A stretch of 64,000 bases of DNA, from contig NC_063073.1 of NCBI RefSeq assembly GCF_022605165.1, positions 1,054,001-1,118,000 of the forward strand, given 5' to 3'. This DNA comes from Purpureocillium takamizusanense. Its lineage: Eukaryota > Ascomycota > Sordariomycetes > Hypocreales > Ophiocordycipitaceae. A model generated the notes under the pieces. The model was not told the origin of the DNA. It made no database searches and was given only the letters and a program-made list of their open reading frames with translations. The number at the start of each line of letters is the position of its first letter. Positions within the stretch are counted from its first letter, which is position 1. The position numbers and the translations under genes are program-made. This document shows positions 1-11,877 of the stretch, piece after piece.

Positions 1-444
1 ACGGACACGCTCGGCGCCACCGCCGCCTTCAACTACAAGACGGGCAACTGGGCCGACGGCATCAAGGAGGCCACCAGCGGGAAGGGCGTCGACTTCATCG
101 TCGATTTCGTCGGCGGCAGCTACTTTCAGCAGAACCAGGACGCCGCCGCGCGCGACTGCCGCATCGTTCTGCTCGGCACCCTGGGCGGTGGCAAGGTTCC
201 CGACGCCGACATCTCGCAGATTCTCTTCAAGCGCATCCGCATCGAGGGGTCGACGCTGCGCAGCCGCGACGAGGACTACCAGGGCGAGCTGCGAGACAAG
301 CTCGAGACGTACCTACCTGACTTCGAGTCCGGCAAGCTTAAGATCATCCTCGACAAGGTGTTGCCATGGGACCAGATACAGGAGGCACACAAGTACATGG
401 AGGAAGCCAAGAACTCGGGAAAGATTGTCTGCACCGTTTCCTGA
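1..444 (+). CDS. NADPH:quinone oxidoreductase (zeta-crystallin/PIG3-type MDR), C-terminal part
   Basis: The frame is open from base 1 to a TGA at 442-444, giving the last 147 residues of a medium-chain dehydrogenase/reductase. Visible features are the ATxGF-like opening (LGATAAFNYK), the GKGVDFIVDFVGGS segment that follows the Rossmann fold, the RIVLLGTLGG strand and the C-terminal DKVLPWDQIQEAHKYME/GKIVCTV block typical of the quinone oxidoreductase branch (TP53I3/PIG3-like). Members reduce quinones with NADPH in the cytosol. The N-terminal catalytic domain lies outside the window. The codon for the last residue is followed directly by a short intergenic stretch. The assignment to the family is firm; the substrate is unknown. 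Confidence 0.87.
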   Translation, partial: TDTLGATAAFNYKTGNWADGIKEATSGKGVDFIVDFVGGSYFQQNQDAAARDCRIVLLGTLGGGKVPDADISQILFKRIRIEGSTLRSRDEDYQGELRDKLETYLPDFESGKLKIILDKVLPWDQIQEAHKYMEEAKNSGKIVCTVS

Positions 445-606
445 ACGGTAGGTGTGCGCAACACCTGTGGTATCTTTTCGGCCCAAGGGCGATGATGAAC
501 GATAACATGAAACGAATCAATCATGAAAACCATCGTTACGTTATGCAACGTTGCTCCCTCCCGTCAATAGCCTTGGTATAGTGAATATGTTGCCATCCTC
601 TGCCCA

Positions 607-1808
607 TCAATGCTCCTGGATCCACTTGAGCATCTGCTCGTACGCCGTCGCCTGCGCGTCGCTGATGGCGCTGTCTGGATATGCGCCCACCACAGCGAAG
701 CCTGATTTGATATTATTAGCAATACAGTCCCCCATATAGCGTTCATAACAAACAGTGAGTGAGCTCACCGTGTGGCACTCCCGGATACACGTGAACCTCG
801 TGCTCCAGGTTGGCGCCGGACATGGCGTCCTCGCCGGCCGCCCTCACAGCGTCTGGAAACAACGGGTCGTTCTCGACGCAGACCAAGCTCAGCGGCACCT
901 TCAGGTCCTTGAAGTCGTCAGGCGTGACAGAAGCCGCGTGCGCCAGAGCGCCAGCCTTGATGTAAGGGCCCTTTTTGAGGGCTCCCGTCTCGGCGTCCTC
1001 GCCCGCGCCCGCGCCTTGCCTCTGTGACTCCTGGGCGAGCAGTAAGACGAAGCGACCGCCGACGCAGTACCCGACGGCGTATATGCCGCCGCCATGGCTC
1101 ACGGCGTCGGCGTACAGTTCGCGTGTGGCGTCGACGATGCGGTGCAGCACAGGCATGACGCGGTCGGCGGTGATGCGCGCCAGCCACATGTCGATCATGA
1201 AGGACTTGGTTACTTCGACAGCCTTGAGCTTGACCTGCTCGAGCAGCGACGTTGAGTCATCTGTAATGGCTGTCGCCGCGGGGGCTGTGTCGCCGCCGAA
1301 GAGGTCCGGCATCACCACCACGTAGCCGGCCGAGGCGAATTTGTCGGCCTGTATCTGGTTGTTGGTGGAGCGGATGCCGGTGCCACCGGTGAGCAGGAGG
1401 AGCAGGCGGGAGGGTGTGTGCGGGTAGTCGGCGGGCTTGGAGATGTAGACCTGAATGGGCATGTCGTTAGACCCGTGGTGTTTCTCTCTAGGGAAACGGT
1501 TTGGGGAGACGAACGTCTATGTCATTGAGCTTGATGATCTCGCCTGTGGCGGCCTGACCGATAGCTGGAGCGAGCTTGTCAGCCGCACCTCACGATCGGA
1601 GAACCAGTGCCGACGACGTACGAGTTGGCCTATCTGACACGCAATGCTCCCCGACAACGGGCTCTGCTTGCGACACATTGTCGTCGGCACTCTTGAGGCT
1701 GCCCTCGGCGGGCTGCTGTGGCTGCTGCTGCTGCTGCTGCTGATGTTGTTGTTGTTGCTCTTGGGTGTCGCTCTCGGGAGCCTTTGTTGCGATGTCAGAG
1801 TCAGTCAT
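607..1808 (-). CDS. Dienelactone hydrolase family protein with N-terminal polyglutamine tract
   Basis: The model has four exons, complement of 1622-1808, 1515-1564, 769-1450 and 607-701, encoding 337 residues. Introns are 57, 64 and 67 nt. The alpha/beta-hydrolase nucleophile motif GYCVGG gives Cys208; Asp274 (VENDPLFP) and His306 (GVPHG) complete the Cys-Asp-His triad of dienelactone hydrolases, which open lactone rings in aromatic catabolism, though many fungal paralogues have unknown substrates. The junction protein CVSDRPTPIGQAATGEI matches the family N-terminus, which supports the first intron. The second intron uses a weak GTTCGT donor but has a good CTAAC branch site. The start chosen (MTDSD) places a 15-residue Q/H run before the catalytic domain, and no signal peptide is visible. 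Upstream of 1808 the frame stays open, so a longer N-terminus cannot be excluded. It is divergent from RPA1. Confidence 0.92.
1721..1758 (-). repeat. CAG/CAA trinucleotide repeat coding for polyglutamine in the dienelactone hydrolase
   Basis: The minus strand reads mixed CAA and CAG codons interrupted by one CAT, giving a run of glutamines with one histidine in the N-terminal tail of the hydrolase. Confidence 0.9.
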
Positions 1809-2473
1809 GGCGGGCGGATGTGTCTGCCCTTGGTAGAAGTTGATAAGAAGAGCTGGCTGGCGAAGATGGTTGTTGAACACGGCGAGGCCAGCTGTGGTTG
1901 TACTTCGTGCGTAAGGTAGGCTGATAGCCCGCGTTTGGCCCCTCGCGGCAGGCAAGTGCTTGGCAACAGCACGTGGAGTGGGCTGAGCTCTGTTCCTGAA
2001 CAAACGTCATGGCGCGAGCTCTGACAGCTGCTGCCCAGGCAGCTGCGTCGGCAGACAGTCGTAGGCAGGTCCCCTCAAATGCACATGCAAAATATGGCAA
2101 AAATATATTTCATGGATCCGTGAGAATATCTCTAGAACAACGCAGAAACAACCCTCGTCATGGCCTGCCTGGGCGCTGGCGTTGGACCTGCTCGAATCTT
2201 CTTCTTGATGACAACCAGGTCGGGTTGCCTGTGGGACGCGCCAACGCCAGCGCCAGCGCCACGACCACTGGCGCACAAGGCCGTTACATAAGCCACCACC
2301 CCGCCATTGCCCTGCGGGGCCGTTTTCCACTAAACGCGCTGGACGCGTCGCGGTTCACGGGCACCTGCAACATTATCGCCTCCAGTCTCCCAAATCCTCC
2401 TGCTCACGACCATTGTTTCTTCCGAACGGTGGCACGACGACTCGCATAATCAAGAAATCGAAACGAAACAACC
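1809..2473. other. Divergent promoter region between dienelactone hydrolase and RPA1
   Basis: This 665-bp spacer serves both flanking genes. It contains MluI-box-like sequences near RPA1. No convincing extra gene is visible; the open frames here are antisense or leader shadows. Confidence 0.7.
2334..2348. promoter_or_regulatory. MCB (MluI cell-cycle box) pair upstream of RPA1
   Basis: ACGCGC at 2334-2339 and a perfect ACGCGT at 2343-2348 lie about 125-140 bp before the RPA1 start, and another ACGCGC is at 2236-2241. ACGCGT is the binding core of the MBF (Mbp1-Swi6) complex that drives G1/S transcription of replication genes in yeasts. The match is direct; function here is inferred. Confidence 0.6.
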
Positions 2474-4449
2474 ATGGACGCCGCATCTTCCCTTTCAAAG
2501 GGGTCGCTTGAGTACGTCCACCACTCCTAACGGCGGTTCGTGTCTCCTGGCTGGACTGACAGTGTCTGTGCAGCGTCATCTTCAATGACCCAGATAAAGC
2601 CCAGAAGTTGTTCCCAGTCCCCGTCATGCAGTGCCTGCAGATTAAGCAGATGGCTCCCTCCGCCCAAGGCGGGGATCGATACCGCCTTGTCATGAGCGAT
2701 GGCGACAACTATGTGCAGACGATGCTCGCTACCCAGGCCAACCACGTTGTCCACGAGAACAAGCTTGTCCGAGGCTGCTTCTGCCGCGTCAAGCAGTACA
2801 CCCCTAACAACCTGAAAGGCAAAAAGTGAGTCTCCAAGGTCCTTCCCGCAGACGTGCCGCCGATCGCTGACGCGTTAGCAGCATCCTCATCATCCTCGAC
2901 ATCGAAGTCATCGAGTCACTCGGCGTACAGGACAAGATTGGCGAGCCTGTTGCTGTAGACGTGAAACCGGCCCAAGAAAGTACCATTGCCGGTAACGACT
3001 TCTATGGAGCCAAAAAGGAGGAGCCCAAGACACAGCAGCAGTCGATGCCCTCGCGGCCTGCCATGCACGCTGGCAGCAACATCTACCCAATCGAGGGCCT
3101 GTCGCCCTTTGCTCACAAGTGGACCATCAAGGCGCGCGTGACTGCCAAGTCGGATATCAAGACATGGCATAAGGCGTCGAGCGAGGGAAAGCTCTTCAGC
3201 GTCAACCTCCTCGACGAGTCAGGCGAGATCAAGGCCACGGGCTTCAACGACCAGTGCGATGCCTTCTACGACTTGCTGCAAGAAGGCTCCGTCTACTACA
3301 TCTCCAGTCCCTGCAGGGTGCAGCTTGCCAAAAAGCAGTTCACAAACCTGCCCAATGACTACGAGCTCACGTTTGAACGCGACACCGTCATCGAGAAGGC
3401 CGAAGATCAGACCAGCGTCCCGCAAGTCCGTTTCAACTTTTGCAATATCCAAGACCTGCAAAACGTTGAAAAGGACAACACAGTGGATGTCATTGGTGTT
3501 CTCAAGGAAGTGGGTGAAGTGTCTGAGATCCTGTCCAAGAAGGACGGACGGCCGTTCCAGAAGCGAGAGTTGACGCTGGTGGACGACACGGGCTACTCTG
3601 TCCGTGTAACGGTGTGGGGCAAGACGGCCAACTCGTTTGATGCTAATCCCGAGTCGGTCGTTGCGTTCAAAGGCACCAAGGTGTCAGATTTCGGAGGCAA
3701 GAGCCTCAGTTTGCTGTCGTCGGGGACCATGACGGTCGACCCGGACATTCCCGATGCCCACAAGCTCAAGGGGTGGTACGACTCGGCCGGGCGGGCAGAT
3801 ACCTTTGCCACGCATCAGAACCTGGCCAGCATGGGCAGTGCTACTGGCCGCAAGGACGAGATCAAAACCATCGCCCAGGTAAAGGACGAGAACCTGGGCG
3901 TCGACGATCAGGCGTACTACTCCATCAAGGCTACGATTGTCTTTGTGAAGCAAGACAATTTTTGTTACCCGGCTTGCTCGTCGCAAGGGTGCAACAAGAA
4001 GGTGGTGCAGATGGGTGACGGCATGTGGCATTGCGAGAAGTGCAACGTGTCGCACGAGAAGCCTAACTACCGATATATCCTATCGCTCAACGTGGCCGAC
4101 CATACGAGCCATCAGTGGCTCAGCTGCTTCGATGAGACTGGCAACATGATTTTCGGCAAGACTGCCAATGAACTCATGGAGTTGAAGGAAAACGACGAGA
4201 CGCGGTTCATGACGGCGTTTGAGGACGTCAACTGCAAGAAGCTAAGCTTCCGATGCCGGGCGCGAATGGACAACTACGGTGACGCGCAGAGGTACGTCTT
4301 CACAGGCTCACAGATCCGACTGACTGGCTTGCGTGATGCTGACAATTTTCAGGGTGCGATATCAAGTCATGAGCGCCTCGCTCCTCGACTTCAAGACGGA
4401 GGGCAACAAGTTGGCCGAGCTGATCAAGCAGTACGACATTAACTCGTAA
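2474..4449 (+). CDS. RFA1: Replication protein A large subunit (RPA70/Rfa1)
   Basis: Four exons (2474-2511, 2574-2825, 2882-4291, 4353-4449) encode 598 residues, close to the usual 600-620. Introns are 62, 56 and 61 nt with clear CTAAC/CTGAC branch sites. The protein has the N-terminal OB fold, a P/Q/S linker, tandem single-strand DNA-binding OB folds in the middle, and a C-terminal OB fold carrying the zinc ribbon (Cys462, Cys467, Cys481, Cys484). RPA binds single-stranded DNA in replication, recombination and checkpoint signalling as a heterotrimer. The last exon (VRYQVMSASLLDF onward) matches the conserved trimerisation end. The MCB elements upstream fit S-phase expression. Confidence 0.97.
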
Positions 4450-4748
4450 CGGTGAATTGCTGGTAGTCTATTGGTGTACTGTAATCATGACGAGACAGTG
4501 AATTGCTTCATGCGCGTGTTGTGATGGCGCAGATTTGGGTCATTGCAAGGCATAGGTCGGACACGCTGGACAGGGACAGTGGGGACACTAAAGGACATGT
4601 GTAGCTGGACTGTTGAATTGTCCATGATGAATCTCGTTTCATTGCTTCTAGTCGCAAGCCCAAGCGCTTTTCTTGCCTTCGTGACTCGAATAAGAATCTC
4701 GGCGGCGTGGTATCATGTCCTCCTCTTACTCCCGCGTTCACAGACGCC

Positions 4749-6195
4749 TCAAATATCCAGCTTCTCGTGCTTCCACGGCCGCTTACCTTCGCCGTCTCCG
4801 TAGTCGGCGGTGGCCTGGTAGTCACCGCGGACCTTGTACTTGTAGATGGTGAGACCCTCGAGACCGACGGGCCCGCGGGCGTGGATCTTGTTGGTGCTGA
4901 TGCCGACCTCGGTGCCGAAGCCGTAGCGCATGCCGTCGGCGGTACGGGTAGAGGCATTCCAGTAGGCGCCGGCCGAGTCGACCTGGTCCATGAAGCGCTC
5001 GGCCTCGGCGGTGTCCGAGGTGAAGATGGCGTCGGTGTGGTGGGAGCCGTGAGCGTTGATGTGGGTGACAGCCTCATCGAAGTTGGAGACGGTACGGACA
5101 GCGATATCGAGGGAGAGAAACTCGGTATCGTAGTCGGCGGGGACGGCATCGAGGAGGCGCTCGGCGGGGACGAGGTCCGAGGCGATGGCCTTGGCGGCCG
5201 GGTCGCAGCGCAGGGTGACGCCGGCGGCGGCAAGGGCGGCGGCGACGTCGCGGAATACAGTAAGCAGGGCCGAGTCTTGGACGAGTAGGGTTTCGACGCT
5301 GTTGCAGGCGGCAGGGTAGCTCGTCTTTGCGTCAACGACGGCACGGGCGGCCTTTTGGGCGTCCGCAGAGGCGGTGAGGTAGATGGAGCAGAGGCCGTCC
5401 GCGTGGCCGAGGACCGGGATCTTGGTGGACTCCTTGATGTAGCGGACGAGGTCGTTTGAGCCGCGGGGAATGACGAGGTCGATGTGGCGGTCCTGGGCGA
5501 GGAGGGCAGCGATGGCGTCGCGGGTGGTGACGAGCTGGACGGCGTCGTTGGGGACGGGCCCGCGCTCGAGGGCGGCGGAGATGGCGCGCGAGATGGCGAC
5601 GAATGACTCGGTGGACTCGCGCCCGCCCTTGAGGATGGCGGCGTTGCCGGATTTGACGGCGAGAGCGGCGATGTTGGCGATGACCTCGGGGCGGGCCTCG
5701 AAGATGATGAGCAGGACGCCGATGGGGCATGAGACGCGCTCGAGGTTATAACCGTCGTCAAGGCGCGTGCGCATCTGCACGCGGCCGACTGGAAAAATGT
5801 GCGTACCTCAATCAGCGTCCGGAAGCTCATATCGGAATAACTTGGGGAAAGAGAGGGAAAAAAGAGGGGGGATCAAGGCAAAGCGGGAACGCACGCGGGT
5901 CGGGCAGGTCGCGGACATCGAGGATGCCGCGCAGCATATCGTCGAACTTGCCCTTCTTGCCGAGGTCGAGGCGGGAGACGAGGGCGGCGCTCAGGGAGCC
6001 GTCGGCGGCGGCCTTGCGGGCGAGCTCGAGGTCGCGCGCGTTGGCGGCGAGAATGTCATCGCGAGCGGCAGCGAGGGCGTCGTGAATGGCGTCGAGGGCG
6101 GCGTTGCGATCCGAGGCGGGCAGCGCGGCGAGGGTGAAGGAGGCCGTCTTGGCAGCGGCGGCGGCGGCCTCGGGGGAGGCGTTGGTGAGGGACAT
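4749..6195 (-). CDS. PRO2: Gamma-glutamyl phosphate reductase (proline biosynthesis)
   Basis: Two exons, complement of 5895-6195 and 4749-5788, with a 106-nt intron, encode 446 residues (bacterial ProA about 417, yeast Pro2 456). The enzyme reduces gamma-glutamyl phosphate to glutamate-5-semialdehyde with NADPH, the second step of proline synthesis, in the cytosol. The aldehyde-dehydrogenase-like fold is evident: PIGVLLIIFEARPEV, the glycine-rich KGGRES segment, the catalytic cysteine Cys262 in YPAACNSVE, and the late block YGFGTEVGISTNKIHARGPVGL. The junction DLPDP-LGRVQ restores the family sequence. The first exon is alanine-rich. The gene is convergent with RPA1, with 299 bp between stop codons. 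Confidence 0.97.
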
Positions 6196-8032
6196 TGTTG
6201 TTATTATTCCCCTCCTTGTTCCTACTCGTTCTTTTGTAACTAGCCTAGATGAGGTTCGTTGCGGCTATCATGTACGGGTAGGGGGGAGTTTTTGGGCCTG
6301 AACTTGGGGCTCGAAACGGTGATGAGGATGGGGAGACTTGAGTGTGCGCACGAGAGAGCTACGCATGGCAAAGCAAAGCAGGAGGGACCATGACGTTGGT
6401 GTTGATTTTGGGACCCCGCGGTGGGGTAGTATTCTAGCGGCCAAGGCATTGATTAGATCGGGATGCGTCCCCGACGAAGCAACAGCAATTGGCCGTCATG
6501 TGAAAGAAAGAAAAACACTCCAAGAGCTGCTGCGAGGCTCAGGGCTGATCGCGTGCGCAGCAGGTCGTATGTATGCTGGGCGATCTGTTGGCGTCGGCAG
6601 GCACGTGTGAAAAGGTCGAGAGGTTTTGACGCTGGCACATGGTTCGGAGGTGATGGTGCGGCGGTGCCTTGAATGTCCGCTTTGGCCGGGGTGCATGCGT
6701 GCTGCAAAGTCGAGCCGCAAGATATCTCGTGTTCGGCCTACTATATGATATTGGCAGCTCCTGCGTTAGTTGCCTGGCTGAGCCGTTGGGTGGTATATGC
6801 AGTGTGAAAAGTCAAAACTTACAAAGAGTTGAGACAGGGCGCCTTCCTTGCTCAATGAGATACTCAGGCTGGACAACATTGCGTGCAGGAGCTGCGGCAG
6901 AGAAGCCGAGCCAGGTTCCCGTCATTAATACAAGAGCTCGTGGCGCCACGGGACACAGAGAGATGCTGTTTCCCCTCTGTTTAGAGTTATTTTGTCTTCA
7001 TCTCGAGTCTGCAAGCGCCCGGTTCTCGGACCGCCAGCCTGGATGTCAGCGGCTCACTGCACCCCGTGCGTAGCCTCTCCACCTGTATTTGGAAGTTGCG
7101 CCCCAACCCCCGCCGCCGGCACTTGCTCGTCGGGAAGGGACCGCAGTCAAGGACGCCGAAGCCGTCTTGGCATCAAGCCATCAGGCGTGCCCGACATCAC
7201 ATCTCAATGTGGCTCAGTCTTTACCTCTGTTGAATCAACATTTGCAAAGGCCTCGCCGCAGCTGCTTGCACTCGACCGCCGACACCGTCACGACAACGTG
7301 CCATGCCCGTAGCACGGCCAGCTCGCAGGTGCGCACGGTCGGTCGCCAGTCACTCGACAAGCAGGCTCAGGCCCAGACAGGCTCAGAGGCAATGCCGGGC
7401 CCAGATTGCGTCATGTCCATGAACACTATGTCTTTTAGCACGAGGACTTTTTGCTCTCCACGACCCCCTCAAATAGGCAAGTCGGAGGATAGCGCACGGA
7501 CGGGCCGCGCAGAGCCCCCAGGCGCGCAATCGAGAATCCAGCCTCGCCGGCACGTCCGCGCCGACCACCGTGACATGCGACCCCGTTGCGGCTTTGGTAC
7601 CCGTGGGGTCGCGGTCCTGCGATAGGAAGCTGACCCTGCTGTTGACGTCTACCCGGGCGAAGCAGGCCGACCCGCGGCCGATCACGCCTCGACTCGGTAA
7701 GGCCCGAACCCAAGGCTCCATGGATCGATCCGTGGGTGATGGGTTGTGTTTGGGAGGGCGCTTACAGAGGTCCCCGGGCGGCGCGGATCTCCTCACTTGT
7801 GGCCTTACCCTGCTGCATGCGCCATGACGGCAGTTGACCGGTGGAACGTCCAGCACAATCTTAGGTGGCTGACGTGGTACCACGATGACGATGAGTGCAC
7901 CCGAGAGCCAAGTGGTATAAGAGGGCGGCCCAACCTGTCCAACATTCCAGTCGAGTCTCAGCTTGCACTGCTCATCAGTCAAACGCGTTTGTCGAGGTTG
8001 CATCTCCCTTCGACAATTGACTCTTCGGCAAC
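6196..8032. other. Intergenic, divergent promoters of PRO2 and the serine carboxypeptidase
   Basis: These 1.8 kb separate two divergent starts. A TATA box is seen before the carboxypeptidase. Open frames up to about 230 codons here (for example 7383-8075 on the minus strand) lack domain-like composition or splice support, so I take them as chance frames in GC-rich DNA. Confidence 0.6.
7916..7920 (+). promoter_or_regulatory. TATA box of the serine carboxypeptidase gene
   Basis: TATAA followed by GAGGGC lies 113 bp before the ATG, with a pyrimidine-rich leader between them. This is a direct motif match; the transcription start is not known. Confidence 0.5.
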
Positions 8033-9856
8033 ATGAGAACCCAATGGCTGCTCCCCGTCCTGGGGCTCTGCGCATCGTCGCTCGCGGCGGGCAACGGCCA
8101 GGCCGACCAGCTGCGTCAGTGGCTGCATGGACGGAGCTCGGCCGACGTTGAGTACCGGGCGTTTGAGGAGCCGGCCATCCACGCCAGGGCCAGCGAGGAG
8201 CATCGCTTCCTCAACAACAAGACGGAGAGTGAGTCGTGTGCTGTGTGACCGTCGTCAGTTTGTTTATTTGTTGGGCCTATAGCTGACGGACGTGACCGTC
8301 CAGAGTTCGCCGTCAACGGCAGCAGCATCCCTGATGTCGACTATGACGTTGGCGAATCGTACGCCGGCCTATTGCCTATTTCCGACAAAAAAGATGAGCG
8401 CGACCACCTGTACTTTTGGTTCTTCCCCACCGTCAACGAGGAGGCCAAGAAGAAGAAGGAGATTGTCATTTGGCTCAATGGCGGCGTAAGTGCCCGCGCG
8501 CGCATGTCCCTCGGACCGCCGTAGTGCTAACGCAGAACCCGTCAGCCCGGCTGCTCGTCCCTGCTGGGCTTCTTACAAGAGAACGGCCCCTTCCAGTGGC
8601 AGCCTGGCATGATCAAGCCGCAAAAGAATCCCTGGAGCTGGCACGAGCTGAGCAACATTGTCTGGATTGAGCAGCCCGTCACCGTCGGCTACTCCAAGGG
8701 CAACGCCACGGCCAAGAATGAGGACGATGTGGCAAGCCAGTTCCTCGGCTTCTGGAAGAACTTCATAGAGACCTTTGGCATGCAAGGCTGGAAGGTCTAC
8801 GTTGTCGCTGAGTCGTACGGAGGCTACTATGGTCCCTACATCTCGAGCCACATGATCAACGCCAACGACACGCAACACTACAACCTTGGCGGGCTGATGA
8901 TCTACGATGGCATCATGTTTGACGGCCAGGTCCAGAGCAACGTCATCGTCGAGGCGTTTGTCGAACAAAACTACAACCTCATGCCCTTTGACGACAGACA
9001 CATGGCGCACATCCACAACGTCTCACAGAAGTGCGGCTTCAAGGATTACCACAAGAAGTACCTAGTGTACCCGCCCGTCGGGCCGGCGCCGCGATACCCG
9101 CCGGGCGTGAAGCCTTTCCCGAACGGCACGTACGAGAACATTGACGGGTGCGGCGACCTGTTTGACTATGTTTACACTGAGATGAAAACGACGAACCCGT
9201 GCTTCAACATATACAACATTGCGGACCACTGCCCGAACGGGTACGACCCTCTGGGTGAGAAGAAGCCCTACTTTGACCGCGACGACGTCAAGAAGGCTAT
9301 CAACGCGCCCCTCGACGTGAAGTGGTCGCAGTGCGTGGACGGCGTCTTCAACACAACCGACGGCGATGAATCGGCACCCCCGGACAAGTACGAGCTGCCA
9401 AACGTCATCGATCACACGCACAACGTGATCCTGGCGCAGGGCAATCTGGACCTGATCCTGCCGCTCAACGGCGTGCTGCTGGGCATCCAGAACATGACCT
9501 GGGGCGGCAAGCTGGGCTTCCAGACGCGGCCACAGGACCCCTTTTACGTGCCCCTGTACCGCCAGCGCCCCAGCAGCGACTATTACGGCAAAGCGCTGCC
9601 GGCGGGCGCGGGCGTGCTGGGGACGGCGCACCACGAGCGCGGACTGACGCTCGTCGCGTCGCAGCTTGCAGGCCACGAGGGCCCCGAATACGTGCCAGCG
9701 GCGGCTTTCCGGCACCTGGAGAAGCTGCTCGGCCGGGTGCATAGCCTGAGCGACACTGACCCGTTTACGCTACCGCAGTTGCGGAACATTACGCAGCTGG
9801 AGAAGCCGTTAGGCAAGGGAACGGTGCCCATTCCCTGCTTCGGAAAGGGGTGCTGA
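8033..9856 (+). CDS. Secreted serine carboxypeptidase (peptidase family S10)
   Basis: Three exons (8033-8228, 8304-8485, 8546-9856) encode 562 residues. The N-terminus ([20 protein letters not shown]) is a clear signal peptide. S10 landmarks are WLNGGPGCSS at about residues 123-132 (split by intron 2), the nucleophile Ser216 in [10 protein letters not shown], Asp428 in QGNLDL and His503 in [11 protein letters not shown]10 enzymes remove C-terminal amino acids from peptides at acidic pH, in the vacuole or outside the cell; with a signal peptide and no obvious membrane anchor, secretion or vacuolar delivery are both possible. Around the histidine the sequence is H-E-G-P, slightly off the usual S10 H-x-[IVAQ]-P pattern. 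Several N-glycosylation sequons are present. The peptide-uptake context fits a nutritional role. Confidence 0.94.
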
Positions 9857-11877
9857 GGGGCATGGTGAAAGTGGACTAATAGTCCAGATACGTTGGCTTT
9901 CATGTATATATACACACGTGGATATCAAATGACTGAAATTCATTATAAGAGGTCGAACAGCACGAACAGCGACGCTGGCCATGTCTCTCCTCTCTGTGCC
10001 AACGAGAACAAGCATGTGTAGGTGAAAAGAGAACGTACAAAGGTTTGTTGGGAGACGAACCGGAAGCCCACGACGCGGCGAGCCAGCTGTAGCAAGCTCG
10101 TCACGATCGACGCAGGGAACCTCGCGCGCGATCAGAAGAGTTGGACGATGACGCAGTCTTGCAGGAAAGCCGACGCCGGAGGCTCGCAAGCACCGTACAG
10201 AATGAGACTCGGTAAATGTCGCGGTACAACGCTCAGCACCATAATGAAGCTGATAGACGGATGAAGCTTTGAGGCGTGAGGCGCATCAATTTACGTACCC
10301 CACACACTCGTCCGCCTCACGAAACACGACTTGCATATTCATGCACCGTGGTTGCCGTTGGGTGGGTGGATGGGACTTCAGCGTAGTAATGTGAAGTAGC
10401 ATCGATTCTGAGGAGCTGCGTCGGACGGATGATGCTTCATGCAATGAATGCCCGTGACCCCGTGGGTGATCGGAGGAAGCCGACGGGAGAGATAAGGTGA
10501 TGGACGCCTACCTCTTGTCGGCTATAATAAGATTATATTGTACGGCAGTAGGGGCACGTCTGGGTGGTACGGGTGACGCCTGCTGCGTACCGAGGGGAAC
10601 GGTGACGTTGTGCGTGGGTGACGGAAGATCATTTTGGTCTATTGTCGGATGCATCTCACTTGCCCTTTATCCATGAACATCGCACTGCACGGGATAGTAC
10701 AGATACACGATAGCAACCCCCATTCTCTTTGCCTCCTAAGGCTAGTAGGTACCGCCCTCTTTGCTGTAACTGCTCTGTGTAGTACCTCTTATGTGGTTCT
10801 GCCGAAGGCGGCTGGGTGCGTTTCTCCACCAGGGGCAATCCTGGGAACTAGAAGCACGAGCACGCCGAATGCACCTGCTTCTCCAACGGCGCCGCATGCG
10901 CCGCATGGCCGTCTAATTCCCCCGCTTAGCTCCGCCCGCCTCTCCATCGATTGTACCCACCGCTACCTTGCTCGCCTCTTTCTTCCTCTCGTCATGTCGT
11001 GTCGGCGGGTTTCGGCACCGTGCCCGTCCAGGACGTCGCCGCGTCCGCTCCTGTCTCGCCCCCCGCTCGGCGGCCGAATGACTGACCTAACGGCCAAGGC
11101 TCGCGTTTTTCGCTCCAGCTGCGACCACCTTTTTGATTTCGAACGGTTGACGGCCATTGGGTCGGGCGTCAGACCATCAAATGCTGCCCGAGAGGAAATT
11201 ACCTTGGCCATGGCGTTCTCGTCCTCGTTCTTCGCCGTCTGCCGACTCTTCCCCGCCCTCCCGCCGGCCCCGCGTCTTGTCTGTTTCCCCTGCCGGTGTT
11301 TGTTGGATGCCATATGCTTGGCTTGTCACTGCGGGACTTTCCTTTTTGGCGATCCATACCTGTCCACGGCGCCGCTGCCGGCGCCGGCGACAGCGGGGGC
11401 CTCCCCTCCACGACAGATCGGGAGTCGGGAATTCTCCCCCTTCCTCTCTCAGAGAGTCAGGACTGGCTGGGCCAACAAACGAGACCGTAATCGAAACCGT
11501 GTGGATGCAGTCCGCGTGCACCCTCCCCGCACACTCTTGTGGAGCGTTGCCACCCCTGTCGGCGTGAACAGAAGAACCAGTGCCAGTAACGGCAACGAGT
11601 TGTTGTAAGAGAGATGCCTCGGCGAGCCGGCTCCCGTCGCCGAGCGCCTTCTGTGGCTCTCGCCCGGACCATTTCTATCCATTCTCTTCTCCTTTGCTCG
11701 CGTCCCTCGTGCATTTTGCTTCCGCCGCTTTGTTTGTTGGATTCTTTGCTCTTGCCTCACACCGTTTGAGAGTACGGGCTTCCATGGCATCGGCGTCTCT
11801 GTAGCAGACGCTTGACGAAACTGGCGGGACCGGAGCGGCGGACTCGGCCGAATACATCCCGCGGGGACGACGCCATA
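9857..11877. other. Intergenic upstream of the MFS transporter
   Basis: The 2-kb spacer lies between two + strand genes. A 324-codon open frame (10634-11608) and a 357-codon antisense frame (11449-12522) are present but have R/P/S-rich composition without recognisable domains, so neither is called. It probably contains the transporter promoter and a long leader. Confidence 0.55.

Noticed and set aside
4508..5830. 440-codon minus-strand open frame overlapping PRO2
   Set aside because: It is the +1 shadow of the gamma-glutamyl phosphate reductase exon; P/S/T-rich with no family match.
10634..11608. 324-codon + strand open frame upstream of the MFS gene
   Set aside because: R/P/S/C-rich composition, no domain, no homolog-like motif; it lies in the probable leader of the transporter gene.
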